A stretch of DNA of 64,000 bases, from contig NZ_AP024546.1 in NCBI RefSeq assembly GCF_018406645.1, positions 1,240,001-1,304,000 of the forward strand, given 5' to 3'. The stretch's first letter is position 1; every line of letters begins with the position of its first letter. The notes under the pieces were generated by a model. That model was given only the letters and a program-made list of their open reading frames with translations. It did not search any database and was not told the origin of the DNA. The position numbers were made by a program, and so were the translations under genes. Positions 47,779 through 56,659 of this stretch are shown here, piece after piece. This DNA is from Lysobacter helvus. Lineage in GTDB: Bacteria > Pseudomonadota > Gammaproteobacteria > Xanthomonadales > Xanthomonadaceae.

Positions 47779-49118
47779 CCGCCACGGACACCGACACCAT
47801 CGTCGCCATCGCCACCGCGCCAGGCGCCGGTGGCGTCGGCGTGGTGCGGTTGTCCGGCCCGCGCAGCCGCGCGATCGCGGAAGCCCTGTGCGGCTGCGCC
47901 CTCGTCCCGCGCCACGCGCATTACGTGCGGTTGCGCGCCGGCGAGGAAACCATCGACGACGGTCTCGCGCTGTATTTCGCCGCGCCCGCCAGCTTCACCG
48001 GCGAACACGTGGTGGAACTGCAGGCGCACGGCAGCCCCGTCGTGCTGCAACGCCTGGTCGCCGAGTGCTGCACGCGCGGGGCACGCCACGCGCGGCCCGG
48101 TGAATTCAGCGAACGCGCCTTCCTCAACGGCAAGCTCGACCTCGCGCAGGCCGAAGCCGTCGCCGACCTCATCGCCGCCGGCGACACGCGCGCTGCACGC
48201 GCCGCCCGTCGCGCACTCGATGGCGTGTTCTCGCAACGCGTCGACGCGCTGGCCACCGAACTGCTGCACCTGCGTATCCACGTCGAGGCTGCGATCGATT
48301 TCGCCGACGAGTCCCTCGACACCCTCGGCGGCCGCGAACTGCGCGAAGGCCTCGCCCGCGCGACCTCCACCGTGGCCACGCTCCTCGCCGAAGCCGAACG
48401 CGGCCGCAAGCTGCGCGATGGCTTGCACGCCGTGATCGTGGGCCCGCCGAATGCCGGCAAGAGTTCGCTGCTCAACGCGCTCGCCGGCAGCGAACGCGCG
48501 ATCGTCACCGACATCGCCGGCACCACGCGCGACCTGCTGCACGAAACCGTTCGCCTCGACGGCGCCGAACTCACGCTCGTCGACACCGCCGGCCTGCGCG
48601 AAGGCGGCGATGCGATCGAACGCGAAGGCATGCGCCGCGCGCGCGACGAACTGCAGGGCGCCGACCTGGCGATCGTGGTGCTCGATGCGCGCGATCCAGA
48701 ATCCGGACGCACCGCCGTCGCCGACGCGATCGCCGACGTCCCGCGTCGCCTGTGGATCCACAACAAGTCCGACCTGCTCCCGCACGCGCCGCACGACACG
48801 GACCCCGATACTGTCCACGTCTCCGCGCGCACCGGTGCCGGCCTCGACGCATTGCACGCGCGCCTGCGCACGTTGTCGGGCGCCGAAGCCGCCGACGCCG
48901 GCGAGGGCACCTTCACCGCGCGCGCCCGCCACGTCGACGCGCTGGCCCGCACCGCCGCGCACCTGCACGACGCCGCAGCGCAACTGGACGCCGACGCGCT
49001 CGAACTCGCAGCCGAATCCCTCCGCGCCGGCCACGACGCCCTCGGCGAAATCACCGGCCGCGTCGTCCCCGACGCCCTCCTCGGGCATATCTTCGGCAGC
49101 TTCTGCATCGGCAAGTAA
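47775..49118 (+). CDS. mnmE: tRNA modification GTPase MnmE (TrmE)
   Basis: MnmE is a dimeric GTPase that works with MnmG on wobble uridines. The 447-residue protein has the N-terminal [22 protein letters not shown] fold-binding 5-formyl-THF, a helical domain, and a GTPase domain with G1 [17 protein letters not shown]2 IAGTTRD, G3 DTAGLRE and G4 NKSD. The C-terminal FCIGK holds the essential Cys. GTG start at 47775 overlaps yidC. MnmG is in the same window, 24 kb away. Confidence 0.97.
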   Translation: MTATDTDTIVAIATAPGAGGVGVVRLSGPRSRAIAEALCGCALVPRHAHYVRLRAGEETIDDGLALYFAAPASFTGEHVVELQAHGSPVVLQRLVAECCTRGARHARPGEFSERAFLNGKLDLAQAEAVADLIAAGDTRAARAARRALDGVFSQRVDALATELLHLRIHVEAAIDFADESLDTLGGRELREGLARATSTVATLLAEAERGRKLRDGLHAVIVGPPNAGKSSLLNALAGSERAIVTDIAGTTRDLLHETVRLDGAELTLVDTAGLREGGDAIEREGMRRARDELQGADLAIVVLDARDPESGRTAVADAIADVPRRLWIHNKSDLLPHAPHDTDPDTVHVSARTGAGLDALHARLRTLSGAEAADAGEGTFTARARHVDALARTAAHLHDAAAQLDADALELAAESLRAGHDALGEITGRVVPDALLGHIFGSFCIGK

Positions 49119-49226
49119 GGCAACGCCGCGGCCCGCGCCCGCCGCCTGAATAGCCCCCCGGCACGATCCGTGCATGGGCCGCCATGCGGAATGTCCGAAA
49201 TTTGCCCCGGGTTTCGTCACGCACGC

Positions 49227-49256
49227 TTGACAAACGCCCGCCGCTGTCGCGTCCTA
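49227..49256 (+). promoter_or_regulatory. Possible promoter of the TonB-like lipoprotein gene
   Basis: A perfect TTGACA (49227-49232) is followed after 18 bp by GTCCTA (49251-49256), a weak -10. It lies 48 bp before the ATG. The -35 is convincing, the -10 is not. Confidence 0.4.
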
Positions 49257-49303
49257 CGCGCACGTGCCCGCAACTGGCGCACAGACAGGGGAGTGGTTCC
49301 GTT

Positions 49304-50341
49304 ATGCACGCAATGTCCAAGTCGTCGCGCCCGCGCGTGGCGCGCCTGAATCTCTACGTCCTGGTCGCGCTGGGGTGCGCGACGCTCGCCGCTTGCGGCG
49401 GCAAACAGGAAGCCGCCACCGATGCCGGCGTGGCCACCAGCGCCACCGCCGCCGCGGTCGCGGCACCGCCGCCGGCCGTGTCCGAAGCCGTCGCCGCGAT
49501 GAGCGCCGACCAGCTCCGCGAGGCCGCCAGCGGCGCGCTCCGCGAGCAGCGCCTGTACGCCCCGGCGGGCAACAACGCCATGGAGTACTACCTCGCCCTG
49601 CGCGACAAGGCGCCGAGCGACCCCGCCGTGGCCAGCGCCCTGACCGACCTGATGCCGTACGCCCTCATCGCGACCGAGCAGAGCATCCAGCGCGAGGACT
49701 TCACCGAAGCCCAGCGCCTGTACGCCCTGATGGAGAAGACCGACGCCTCGGCGCCGGCGCTCCCGCGCCTGAAGACGACGATCGCCCAGTCCCAGCAGGC
49801 CGTCGCCGCACGCGCCGAACAGGACAAGGTGAAGTCCGAGGAAGACCTGAAGAAGCAGGCCGACCTCGAAAAGCAGCGCCTCGCCCAGCAGGCCACCGCC
49901 CAGCAGCAGGCCGCCGCGCAGCTCGCGCAGCAGCAGGCCGCCCAAGCCGAAGCCGACAAGAAGGCCGCCGCCCAGCGCGAAGCCGACCAGAAGGAAGCCG
50001 CCCAGCGCGCCGCCGCTGCCCAGCAGCCCGCCGCCAGCGCCCCGGCGCAGCAGCAGGCCTCGGCGCCGGCATCGTCCGGTGGTGGTGGCAGCCTGCGCGC
50101 CGTCTCCACGCCGGCCCCGCGCTATCCGCCCGAAGCCGCGCGTCGCCAGCAGAGCGGCGAGGTCCAGGTGGAAATCACCGTGGGCACCGATGGGTCGGTC
50201 ACCAGCGCCCGCGTCGTCGACGCCAACCCGGCGCGCATCTTCGACCGCGAAGCCCTCGCGGCGGTGAAGCGCTGGAAGTTCGCGCCGATCGATGCACCGG
50301 TCACCACGCGCCGCACGATCAACTTCCGTCCCGGCGGCTGA
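49304..50341 (+). CDS. TonB-C-terminal-domain protein with lipoprotein signal
   Basis: This 345-residue protein begins with a signal of the lipoprotein type, ending in TLAAC (Cys31). A helical region follows at about 75-155 that resembles a tetratricopeptide pair (EDFTEAQRLYALMEK). A long Gln/Ala/Lys coiled coil occupies about 160-240, and after a Ser/Gly hinge comes a TonB C-terminal domain (about 268-345, RYPPEAARRQQSGEVQVEI to RWKFAPID). Classical TonB has an uncleaved helix that contacts ExbB; here a lipid anchor is predicted instead. The ATG at 49304 has a good AGGGGAG site upstream; ATG at 49313 is an alternative. A terminator follows. Confidence 0.85.
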   Translation: MHAMSKSSRPRVARLNLYVLVALGCATLAACGGKQEAATDAGVATSATAAAVAAPPPAVSEAVAAMSADQLREAASGALREQRLYAPAGNNAMEYYLALRDKAPSDPAVASALTDLMPYALIATEQSIQREDFTEAQRLYALMEKTDASAPALPRLKTTIAQSQQAVAARAEQDKVKSEEDLKKQADLEKQRLAQQATAQQQAAAQLAQQQAAQAEADKKAAAQREADQKEAAQRAAAAQQPAASAPAQQQASAPASSGGGGSLRAVSTPAPRYPPEAARRQQSGEVQVEITVGTDGSVTSARVVDANPARIFDREALAAVKRWKFAPIDAPVTTRRTINFRPGG

Positions 50342-50362
50342 TCTCGCGCAACACGTGGAACG

Positions 50363-50392
50363 AAAAAAGCCCGGCAATCGCCGGGCTTTTTT
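50363..50392. terminator. Bidirectional intrinsic terminator
   Basis: AAAAAAGCCCGGC, loop AATC, GCCGGGCTTTTTT: a 7-bp GC stem extended by six A-T pairs, so it has a T run on either strand. It lies between the convergent TonB-like gene and the NatB-like permease. Confidence 0.92.
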
Positions 50393-50416
50393 CTTGCGCG
50401 CAATCCGGCCGGAACG

Positions 50417-51601
50417 TCAGGCCGAGATCGCCAGCTTCTCCTGGTGGTAACGCCGCGTCGCCGCGAACCACAACGCGATCGCCACCCCGAAGCCCGCCGC
50501 CATGTACACGCCCCAGAACGCCATCGGGATGTCTTCGCCGCGCACCACCTTCAGCAGCATCTGGTTCTGCGCCAGGAACGGCACCGCGAACATCCACAGC
50601 TGGTTCTTCACCGGGCTCACCATCAGCGCGATGGTCGGGATCATCGGCAGCAGCATCAGCATGCTCATGTAGCTCTGCGCTTCCTTCACCGACTTCGCAC
50701 CGGCGGCGATGAACGTCAGCAGCGAGGTGCCGATGAACAGCATCGGCAGCAGGATCACGAGCATCTTGCCGATCGCCGGCATGCTCACGTCCATCTGGCG
50801 CCCGATGCCCGGCGAGAACTGCGAGCCCACCTTGAACGCGAGCAGCGTCAGCAGCAGCGACGTCAGGCCGACCACGCACGCCGCCGAGATCTTGCCGGTC
50901 ACCACCGCGCCGCGATGCGTGGGCGTGGCGAGCAAGGGTTCGAGCGACTGGCGTTCGCGTTCGCCCGCGGTCGTGTCGATGATCAGGTACGCACCACCGA
51001 GGAACGCACCGAGGATCAGCAGGTACGGCAGGATCGACATCACCATGCCGCGCCGCGCTTCCGGCGTCGACAGATCCTTGTGCGAGACGACGACCGGCGA
51101 TGCGACGCCCGGGTTCATCCCGCGCGCAAGCAAGCGCAACGCACCCACCTGCTGCCCGTAACGCGACAACGCATCCTCGATGCGCTTCACCGGGATGTCC
51201 GAATCCTGGCGCGTGCTGTCGTGCACGATCTCCACCAGCGCCGGCTGGCCTTCGCGCCAGTCCTTGTCGAAGTCGTCGCCGATCTTCAGGTACACGTCCT
51301 CGGCCTGGTTGCGCACCGCAGCGTCCAGGTCGCCGGTGACCTTGCGCTGGCGGATGCCCTGGCCAGCGAGCCACTTCACCATGTTGGGCGCGTGTTCGAC
51401 GCCGACCATCGGGATGTCGAGCGGTTTTTCGATCTGGCTCTTCGCGCGCGACTCGGCCAGCGTGAGGATGCCGAGCATGATCGCGGGCGTGAGCAGCGGG
51501 CCCAGCACCAGCGCCAGCATCAGCGTGCGCTTGTCGCGGACGAACTCGCGCAGTTCCTTCATCAGGATCGTGCGGATGGAAGACATCATGCCGGCCTTCA
51601 T
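50417..51601 (-). CDS. NatB-like ABC-2 exporter permease
   Basis: This 394-residue ABC-2 type permease has a first membrane helix right after the amphipathic start (KELREFVRDKRTLMLALVLGPLL). A large extracytoplasmic domain follows at about 50-180, then five further helices, with the ERERQSLEPLLATPTHRGAVVTGK coupling segment typical of NatB. NatB-type permeases export sodium in Bacillus, but many relatives have other cargo. ATG at 51601 overlaps the ATPase stop by 4 bp (ATGA). A terminator lies just after its stop. Confidence 0.88.
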   Translation of the reverse strand: MKAGMMSSIRTILMKELREFVRDKRTLMLALVLGPLLTPAIMLGILTLAESRAKSQIEKPLDIPMVGVEHAPNMVKWLAGQGIRQRKVTGDLDAAVRNQAEDVYLKIGDDFDKDWREGQPALVEIVHDSTRQDSDIPVKRIEDALSRYGQQVGALRLLARGMNPGVASPVVVSHKDLSTPEARRGMVMSILPYLLILGAFLGGAYLIIDTTAGERERQSLEPLLATPTHRGAVVTGKISAACVVGLTSLLLTLLAFKVGSQFSPGIGRQMDVSMPAIGKMLVILLPMLFIGTSLLTFIAAGAKSVKEAQSYMSMLMLLPMIPTIALMVSPVKNQLWMFAVPFLAQNQMLLKVVRGEDIPMAFWGVYMAAGFGVAIALWFAATRRYHQEKLAISA

Positions 51602-52353
51602 GCGTGCAACCCCTCTTCCGAACCGATCAACCGAACGAACGCATCCTCGAGGTTCTCCTCGCCCGTCTGCTTCCGCAATTCATCCGACGTGCCGTGCGCG
51701 ACGACGCGCCCGTGCGCGATCACCACGATGCGATCGCAGAGCGCGGCGACCTCCTGCATGATGTGGCTGGAGAAGATCACGCAACGGCCTTCGCCGCGCA
51801 GCTGGCGCAGGAATTCGCGCAGCCCGCGGGTGGTCATCACGTCGAGCCCGTTGGTGGGTTCGTCCAGGATCACGTTGCGCGGGTCGTGCACCAATGCGCG
51901 CGCGATGGCGGTCTTGGTGCGCTGGCCCTGCGAGAAGCCTTCGGTCTGGCGATCCAGGAAATCGTCCATCTGCAGCGCCGCCGACAACGCCTTGGTGCGC
52001 GCCGCGATGGTTGCCGCATCCAGCCCGTGCAGCTCGCCGAAGTAGCGGATGTTCTCGCGCGCAGTCAGGCGCTTGTACACGCCGCGCGCATCCGGCAACA
52101 CGCCGAGCGCGCGTCGCGCTGCTTCCGGATCGCTCGCCACGTCCTTGCCATCGACGAGCACGCGCCCGCTTTCCGGGCGCATCAGCGTGTAGAGCATGCG
52201 CAGCGTCGTCGTCTTGCCCGCGCCGTTCGGCCCGAGCAACCCGGTGATTTCGCCATCGCGCGCTTCGAAGCCCACGTCGTCGACGGCAACGACCGGCCCC
52301 TTGCCTTTCCCCGTGCCGGGGAAGGTCTTGCGCAGGTGTTCGGCAACGATCAT
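51598..52353 (-). CDS. NatA-like ABC exporter ATP-binding protein
   Basis: This 251-residue ATPase has Walker A LLGPNGAGKTTTLRMLYTL, an atypical signature GFSQGQRTKTAIARALV (SQGQ rather than SGGQ), Walker B VILDEPTNGLD and the H-loop SSHIMQE. It drives the NatB-like permease, with which it overlaps by 4 bp. Its start follows directly on the stop of the upstream S33-type peptidase, so all three should be one operon. Substrate not determinable. Confidence 0.92.
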   Translation of the reverse strand: MIVAEHLRKTFPGTGKGKGPVVAVDDVGFEARDGEITGLLGPNGAGKTTTLRMLYTLMRPESGRVLVDGKDVASDPEAARRALGVLPDARGVYKRLTARENIRYFGELHGLDAATIAARTKALSAALQMDDFLDRQTEGFSQGQRTKTAIARALVHDPRNVILDEPTNGLDVMTTRGLREFLRQLRGEGRCVIFSSHIMQEVAALCDRIVVIAHGRVVAHGTSDELRKQTGEENLEDAFVRLIGSEEGLHA

Positions 52354-53916
52354 TTACGGCTCCCATCCATTGAACGAGGTGAACGGCGGCGTGTAGGCGA
52401 GCGTGTCGAGGCATTTCGCATCGAGCGCCTTCGCATCGGCCGTGTCGAGGAATTGCGCGAACAGCTTCGGCATGCAGCCGGCGCCGATCACGTTGTGGCC
52501 CTGGCCGCGCAGCACGAGCGCGCGGCCCTTCGGCAACGTCTTGACCACGCTTTCGGCGTAGGCCGGCGGCGTCACCGGATCCAGTTCGCCGGACAGCAGC
52601 AACGCCGGCACGTTGGTGGCGAGCGGCGCGTGGAAATCCTTCGGCGCCACGCCCTTCGGCCACACCGCGCACTGCTGCTGCAGCGTTTCGACGAGCTGGT
52701 TGCCGAGCAGCGACTGCGACATCGCATCGTCGCCGTGGATGCCCGCGCTGTCCTCGGTGCAGATCACCGACAACTGCATGCCGTACATCATCTGGTCCGC
52801 CAGCGAACCGCCGAGCATCTTCGACAGCGCCATCAGGCCTTCGTAACGGCCCTGGTCGGCTTCGTTGAGCAGCAGCGGCAGGATGGACGCCGCGACCGGC
52901 ACGTACGCATACATGCGCGTCAGGCCCGCGACGTGGTCCGGCGTGAGGCGTTCTTCCTTCATCTGCCCGGTGCTGGCGTCGCGGTATTTCACCATCGGCG
53001 GGTCGGCGCGCAGCTTCGTCATCAACGCGTTCAAGCGCTGGCGCGGATCGCCGAGCGACTTCGCGCAACCCGGCGTCTTCGTGCAGCGACCGAACTGCAG
53101 GTCGAGTGCGGACTCCAGGTTGCGCGCGAAATCGTTGCCGAGGTAGATCGCATTCGGCGCGACCGAATCCAGCGTGATGGTGCGCGTGTGCTGCGGATAG
53201 CGCATCGCGTACTGCTGCGCGACGCGCGTGCCGTAGCTCACGCCCATCAGGTTGATCTTGTCGGCGCCGATGGCGGCGCGCACGGCGTCGAGGTCGCGGA
53301 TCGCGTCGGTGGTGGAATAGAAGCGGACGTCGGCGTGCTTGGCCAGCGCATCGCGGCACTTCTCGGCGGCGGCGCGCATGGCGGCGGGCGATTCGTCGAC
53401 CGCGTCGGCCTGCACGCTCGCGTCGTCCGCCTTGTCCTCGGCGCCCTCGTCCTTGCACTTCAGCGGATTGGACTTGCCGGTGCCGCGCTGGTCCACGAGG
53501 ACCACGTCGCGATGCTTGAGCACCTCGCGGAACGCGGGGGCGACCTGCGGATAGGTTTCCGCCGCCGCCTGGCCCGGGCCGCCGGCGAGCATGAAGACCG
53601 GATCGGGCATGTGGTCGCCCGATTCGTTGGCCGGCACCCACGCGATGTTGAGCGCGATCTTGCGGCCGTTCGGCAGCGCGGGATTTTCCGCGACCGTGAA
53701 CGTGCCGCACTCGGCCTCGACGCTGGCGGCGCCCAGCGCGGGCGCGAGCGTGCACGGCTTGAAGGCGATGCGCCCCAGCTTGCGTTCGGGCGCGGCTTCG
53801 GCGGCGTAGGCGGTGGCCTTGGGCGCGGATTTCGGTGCGCGGCTTTGCCAGGCGCGCCAGCCCAGCACGGCCGCGACCAGCGCCAGTGCGAGCAGGAATC
53901 GGGTCTTGCGGTTCAT
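52354..53916 (-). CDS. Exported S33-type alpha/beta-hydrolase peptidase (TAP-like)
   Basis: This 520-residue protein has an N-terminal signal or anchor helix (FLLALALVAAVLGW), then an alpha/beta-hydrolase fold. It carries the oxyanion loop MLAGGPGQAAAE, DQRGTGKSNPL, nucleophile Ser227 in MGVSYGT, acid Asp in LSGELDPVTPP and His in RGQGHNVIG. The TAP-like C-terminal domain is typical of tripeptidyl aminopeptidases of this group; a proline iminopeptidase-like role is also possible. It should act in the periplasm. It is the first gene of an operon with the NatAB-like exporter, with no bases between. Confidence 0.88.
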   Translation of the reverse strand: MNRKTRFLLALALVAAVLGWRAWQSRAPKSAPKATAYAAEAAPERKLGRIAFKPCTLAPALGAASVEAECGTFTVAENPALPNGRKIALNIAWVPANESGDHMPDPVFMLAGGPGQAAAETYPQVAPAFREVLKHRDVVLVDQRGTGKSNPLKCKDEGAEDKADDASVQADAVDESPAAMRAAAEKCRDALAKHADVRFYSTTDAIRDLDAVRAAIGADKINLMGVSYGTRVAQQYAMRYPQHTRTITLDSVAPNAIYLGNDFARNLESALDLQFGRCTKTPGCAKSLGDPRQRLNALMTKLRADPPMVKYRDASTGQMKEERLTPDHVAGLTRMYAYVPVAASILPLLLNEADQGRYEGLMALSKMLGGSLADQMMYGMQLSVICTEDSAGIHGDDAMSQSLLGNQLVETLQQQCAVWPKGVAPKDFHAPLATNVPALLLSGELDPVTPPAYAESVVKTLPKGRALVLRGQGHNVIGAGCMPKLFAQFLDTADAKALDAKCLDTLAYTPPFTSFNGWEP

Positions 53917-53992
53917 CGTGGTGCGTCCCCTCCGAGCGATGGCGTCAGCATGACAGGACGCTGCGCGGCGCGGAACGTGACCGACGAGGGAG

Positions 53993-54760
53993 CTACTTGC
54001 TGCTGACGTACTTCTCGCGGCGCACCTGCGGCACCGGCAGGCCGAAGCCCTTCAGCGTCTCGAAGCAGGCATCCACCATGTTGGGGTTGCCGCACAGGTA
54101 GGCGATGTCGGTGTCGGCGTGCGGTGCGAATTCCTCCAGGAACTGCTGCACGTACCCATGGCGCACGTCGGCATGCGCCTGCGCCGAACCCGGCGCCGGC
54201 AGTTCGCGCGAGAAACACGGCACGAAGCGGAAGTGCTCGCCGTGCTTGTCGGCGAAGGCGCGGAATTCGTCGCCGTACAACAGCTCCACCGGCGTGCGCG
54301 CACCGAACAGCAACACCACCTTGATGCCGCGCTCCACGATCAGCCGCTCCAGCTGCGGCAGCATCGCGCGGTACGGCGTGACGCCGGTGCCCGTGCCGAT
54401 CAGGAGGTAACGCTGGTTGGTGTCGGCCGGCATCAGGCAGAAGCGCCCGTAGGGGCCGCTCGCGTCGATCAGGCCGTGCTCGGGCAGGCCTTCGAACAGG
54501 GCCGTGGCCGCGCCGCCCGCCACGTAGCTGACCGCGATCTCCACCGCCTCGCCCGGGCCCAGCGCGTGGTCGTGGATGGTGGCCAGCGAGTAGCTGCGCT
54601 TGGTGGCCGTGCCGTCGGCGTAATGGAAGTGCACCTGCACGAACTGGCCGGGGATGAAATCCAGGGGCTGCCCGTCGTCGCGCTGGAAGGTCAGGTGCGC
54701 AACCGTCGGCGCCAGCATGCGGCGCGCGACGAGCTTGAGCGGAAAGTGCGTGATGGCCAA
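53993..54760 (-). CDS. fpr: Ferredoxin/flavodoxin-NADP reductase-like FAD protein
   Basis: This 255-residue FAD oxidoreductase moves electrons between NADPH and ferredoxin or flavodoxin. It has the FAD motif RSYSLAT (about residue 55-61), the GPYGRFCL block, the NAD(P) phosphate loop LIGTGTGVTPYRAML, and CGNPNMVDACFETLKGFG near the end. No iron-sulfur domain. The start is TTG at 54760; other starts within the conserved part are unlikely. The flanking genes do not tell its partner. It is divergent from an ABC transporter operon. Confidence 0.82.
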   Translation of the reverse strand: MAITHFPLKLVARRMLAPTVAHLTFQRDDGQPLDFIPGQFVQVHFHYADGTATKRSYSLATIHDHALGPGEAVEIAVSYVAGGAATALFEGLPEHGLIDASGPYGRFCLMPADTNQRYLLIGTGTGVTPYRAMLPQLERLIVERGIKVVLLFGARTPVELLYGDEFRAFADKHGEHFRFVPCFSRELPAPGSAQAHADVRHGYVQQFLEEFAPHADTDIAYLCGNPNMVDACFETLKGFGLPVPQVRREKYVSSK

Positions 54761-54863
54761 GGTGTCGGGGGTCGTCAGTGCAACGGAGCGTTGGCGCCGG
54801 GGCCGCCGCGGGGCCGCCTATACTACCGGCTTCGCCGCGCAGGCTGCGGCCGAAGGCCTTTCC

Positions 54864-55829
54864 ATGCCCCCCGACGCAAACGCCAAGACCCATGCGCTCG
54901 ACAGCGCGCCCGCACTGCGCGTGTCCGACCTCCGCAAGACCTACGACAACGGCGTGCAGGCCCTGAAGGGCGTGTCGCTGGACGTGCGTCCCGGCGACTT
55001 CTTCGCCCTGCTCGGCCCCAATGGCGCCGGCAAGAGCACCCTGATCGGCATCGTCAGCTCGCTCGTGAACAAGAGCGCCGGGCAGGTCGAGGTGTTCGGC
55101 ACGGACATCGCCCGCCACCGGTCGGAGGCCATGCGCCTGCTCGGCCTGGTGCCGCAGGAAATCAACTTCAACCTGTTCGAGAAGCCCTTCGACATCCTCG
55201 TCAACTACGCGGGCTTCTACGGCATCCCGCGCGAGGAAGCGATGGCGCGCGCCGAAGTGGAACTCAAGCGCGGGCACCTCTGGGAAAAGGCGCAGGTGAT
55301 GTCGCGCACGCTGTCGGGCGGCATGAAGCGCCGGCTGATGATCGCGCGCGCCATGATGACCGCGCCGCGCCTGCTCATCCTCGACGAGCCCACCGCCGGC
55401 GTGGACATCGAAATCCGCCGCGGCATGTGGCGCACGCTGCGCGAGATCAACGCGGCCGGCACCACGATCATCCTCACCACGCATTACCTGGAGGAAGCCG
55501 AGAGCCTCTGCAAGAACCTGGCGATCATCGACAAGGGCACCATCGTGGCGCAGGGCACGATGAAGGCGCTGCTGGCCAAGCTCGACATCGAAGGCTTCCT
55601 GTTCGACATCGACGGCCAGCTGCCGGCAGCGTTGCCGGAAATCCCCGGCGCCACGCTGTCCGCCGCGGACGACCACACGCTCGACCTCGAAATGCCGCGC
55701 GCCATGGACCTCAACGGCGTGTTCACCCGACTGGATGCCGCCGGCATCCGCGTGCGTTCGATGCGCACCAAGTCCAACCGTCTCGAAGAATTGTTCGTCC
55801 GCCTCACGGGGCAGGAGCAGGCCCAGTGA
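54864..55829 (+). CDS. ABC-2 exporter ATP-binding protein (YadG-like)
   Basis: The 321-residue ATPase has Walker A LLGPNGAGKSTLIGIVSSL, the LVPQEINFNLFE Q-loop, signature TLSGGMKRRLMIARAMM, Walker B LILDEPTAGVD and H-loop TTHYLEEAE. A C-terminal domain of about 90 residues follows, as in YadG. The ATG at 54864 lies 40 bp after a TATACT hexamer (54819-54824). The permease overlaps by 4 bp (GTGA). Cargo unknown. Confidence 0.93.
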   Translation: MPPDANAKTHALDSAPALRVSDLRKTYDNGVQALKGVSLDVRPGDFFALLGPNGAGKSTLIGIVSSLVNKSAGQVEVFGTDIARHRSEAMRLLGLVPQEINFNLFEKPFDILVNYAGFYGIPREEAMARAEVELKRGHLWEKAQVMSRTLSGGMKRRLMIARAMMTAPRLLILDEPTAGVDIEIRRGMWRTLREINAAGTTIILTTHYLEEAESLCKNLAIIDKGTIVAQGTMKALLAKLDIEGFLFDIDGQLPAALPEIPGATLSAADDHTLDLEMPRAMDLNGVFTRLDAAGIRVRSMRTKSNRLEELFVRLTGQEQAQ

Positions 55830-56659
55830 ACGACATCCCCTCGAAGGACGTGCAAGCCAAGGGCATGATCGCGCCCGTCCCCGCCACGCCCGCGCGCCGC
55901 AACTGGGTGGCGCTGGGCACCATCGTGCGCCGCGAAGTCACGCGCATCCTGCGCATCTGGGCGCAGACGCTGGTGCCGCCCGCGATCACGATGACGCTGT
56001 ACTTCCTGATCTTCGGCGGGCTGATCGGCTCGCGCGTGGGACAGATGGACGGCATCAGCTACATGGCCTTCATCGTGCCGGGCCTGGTGATGATGAGCGT
56101 CATCCAGAACAGCTACGGCAACATTTCCTCGTCGTTCTTCGGCGCCAAGTTCGGCCGGCACGTGGAGGAACTGCTCGTCAGCCCGATGCCCAACCACGTG
56201 ATCCTCGGCGGCTACGTCGCCGGCGCCGTGCTGCGCGGGTTGATGGTCGGCGTGATCGTGCTGCTGATCTCGATGTTCTTCACGCCGGTGCGCATGCCGC
56301 ATCCGCTCGTCACGCTGACCACCGTGATCCTGGGCGCCACGATCTTTTCGCTCGCCGGGTTCGTCAACGCGGTGTACGCGAAGAAGTTCGACGACATCGC
56401 CATCGTCCCCACCTTCATCCTCACCCCGCTCACGTACCTGGGCGGCGTGTTCTATTCGGTGAAGCTGCTGCCGGGCTGGGCGGAAACGCTTACCCACCTC
56501 AACCCGATCTTCTACATGGTCAATGCGTTCCGCTACGGCCTGCTCGGCGTGAGCGACGTGCCGTTGTGGGTCGCGTATTCGTTGATGCTGGGCTTCGTGG
56601 CCGCGTTGTCCGCGATCGGCCTGTGGCTGCTGAAGCGCGGCGTCGGGCTGCGCAGCTAA
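55826..56659 (+). CDS. ABC-2 exporter permease (YadH-like)
   Basis: This 277-residue permease has six hydrophobic segments, the first in LVPPAITMTLYFLIFGGLIGSR-like sequence. The conserved ABC-2 motif is FFGAKFGRHVEELLVSPMP, and LTYLGGVFYSVKLLPGWAETL and HLNPIFYMVNAFRYGLLG are YadH signatures. GTG start at 55826. It ends in a 4-bp convergent overlap with tatD. It pairs with the ATPase upstream; the pair is widely conserved and its cargo is not known. Confidence 0.92.
   Translation: MNDIPSKDVQAKGMIAPVPATPARRNWVALGTIVRREVTRILRIWAQTLVPPAITMTLYFLIFGGLIGSRVGQMDGISYMAFIVPGLVMMSVIQNSYGNISSSFFGAKFGRHVEELLVSPMPNHVILGGYVAGAVLRGLMVGVIVLLISMFFTPVRMPHPLVTLTTVILGATIFSLAGFVNAVYAKKFDDIAIVPTFILTPLTYLGGVFYSVKLLPGWAETLTHLNPIFYMVNAFRYGLLGVSDVPLWVAYSLMLGFVAALSAIGLWLLKRGVGLRS

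Noticed and set aside
50347-50362. CAACACGTGGAACG as a third parS site
   Set aside because: Only the right half matches the palindrome; the left half has three mismatches.
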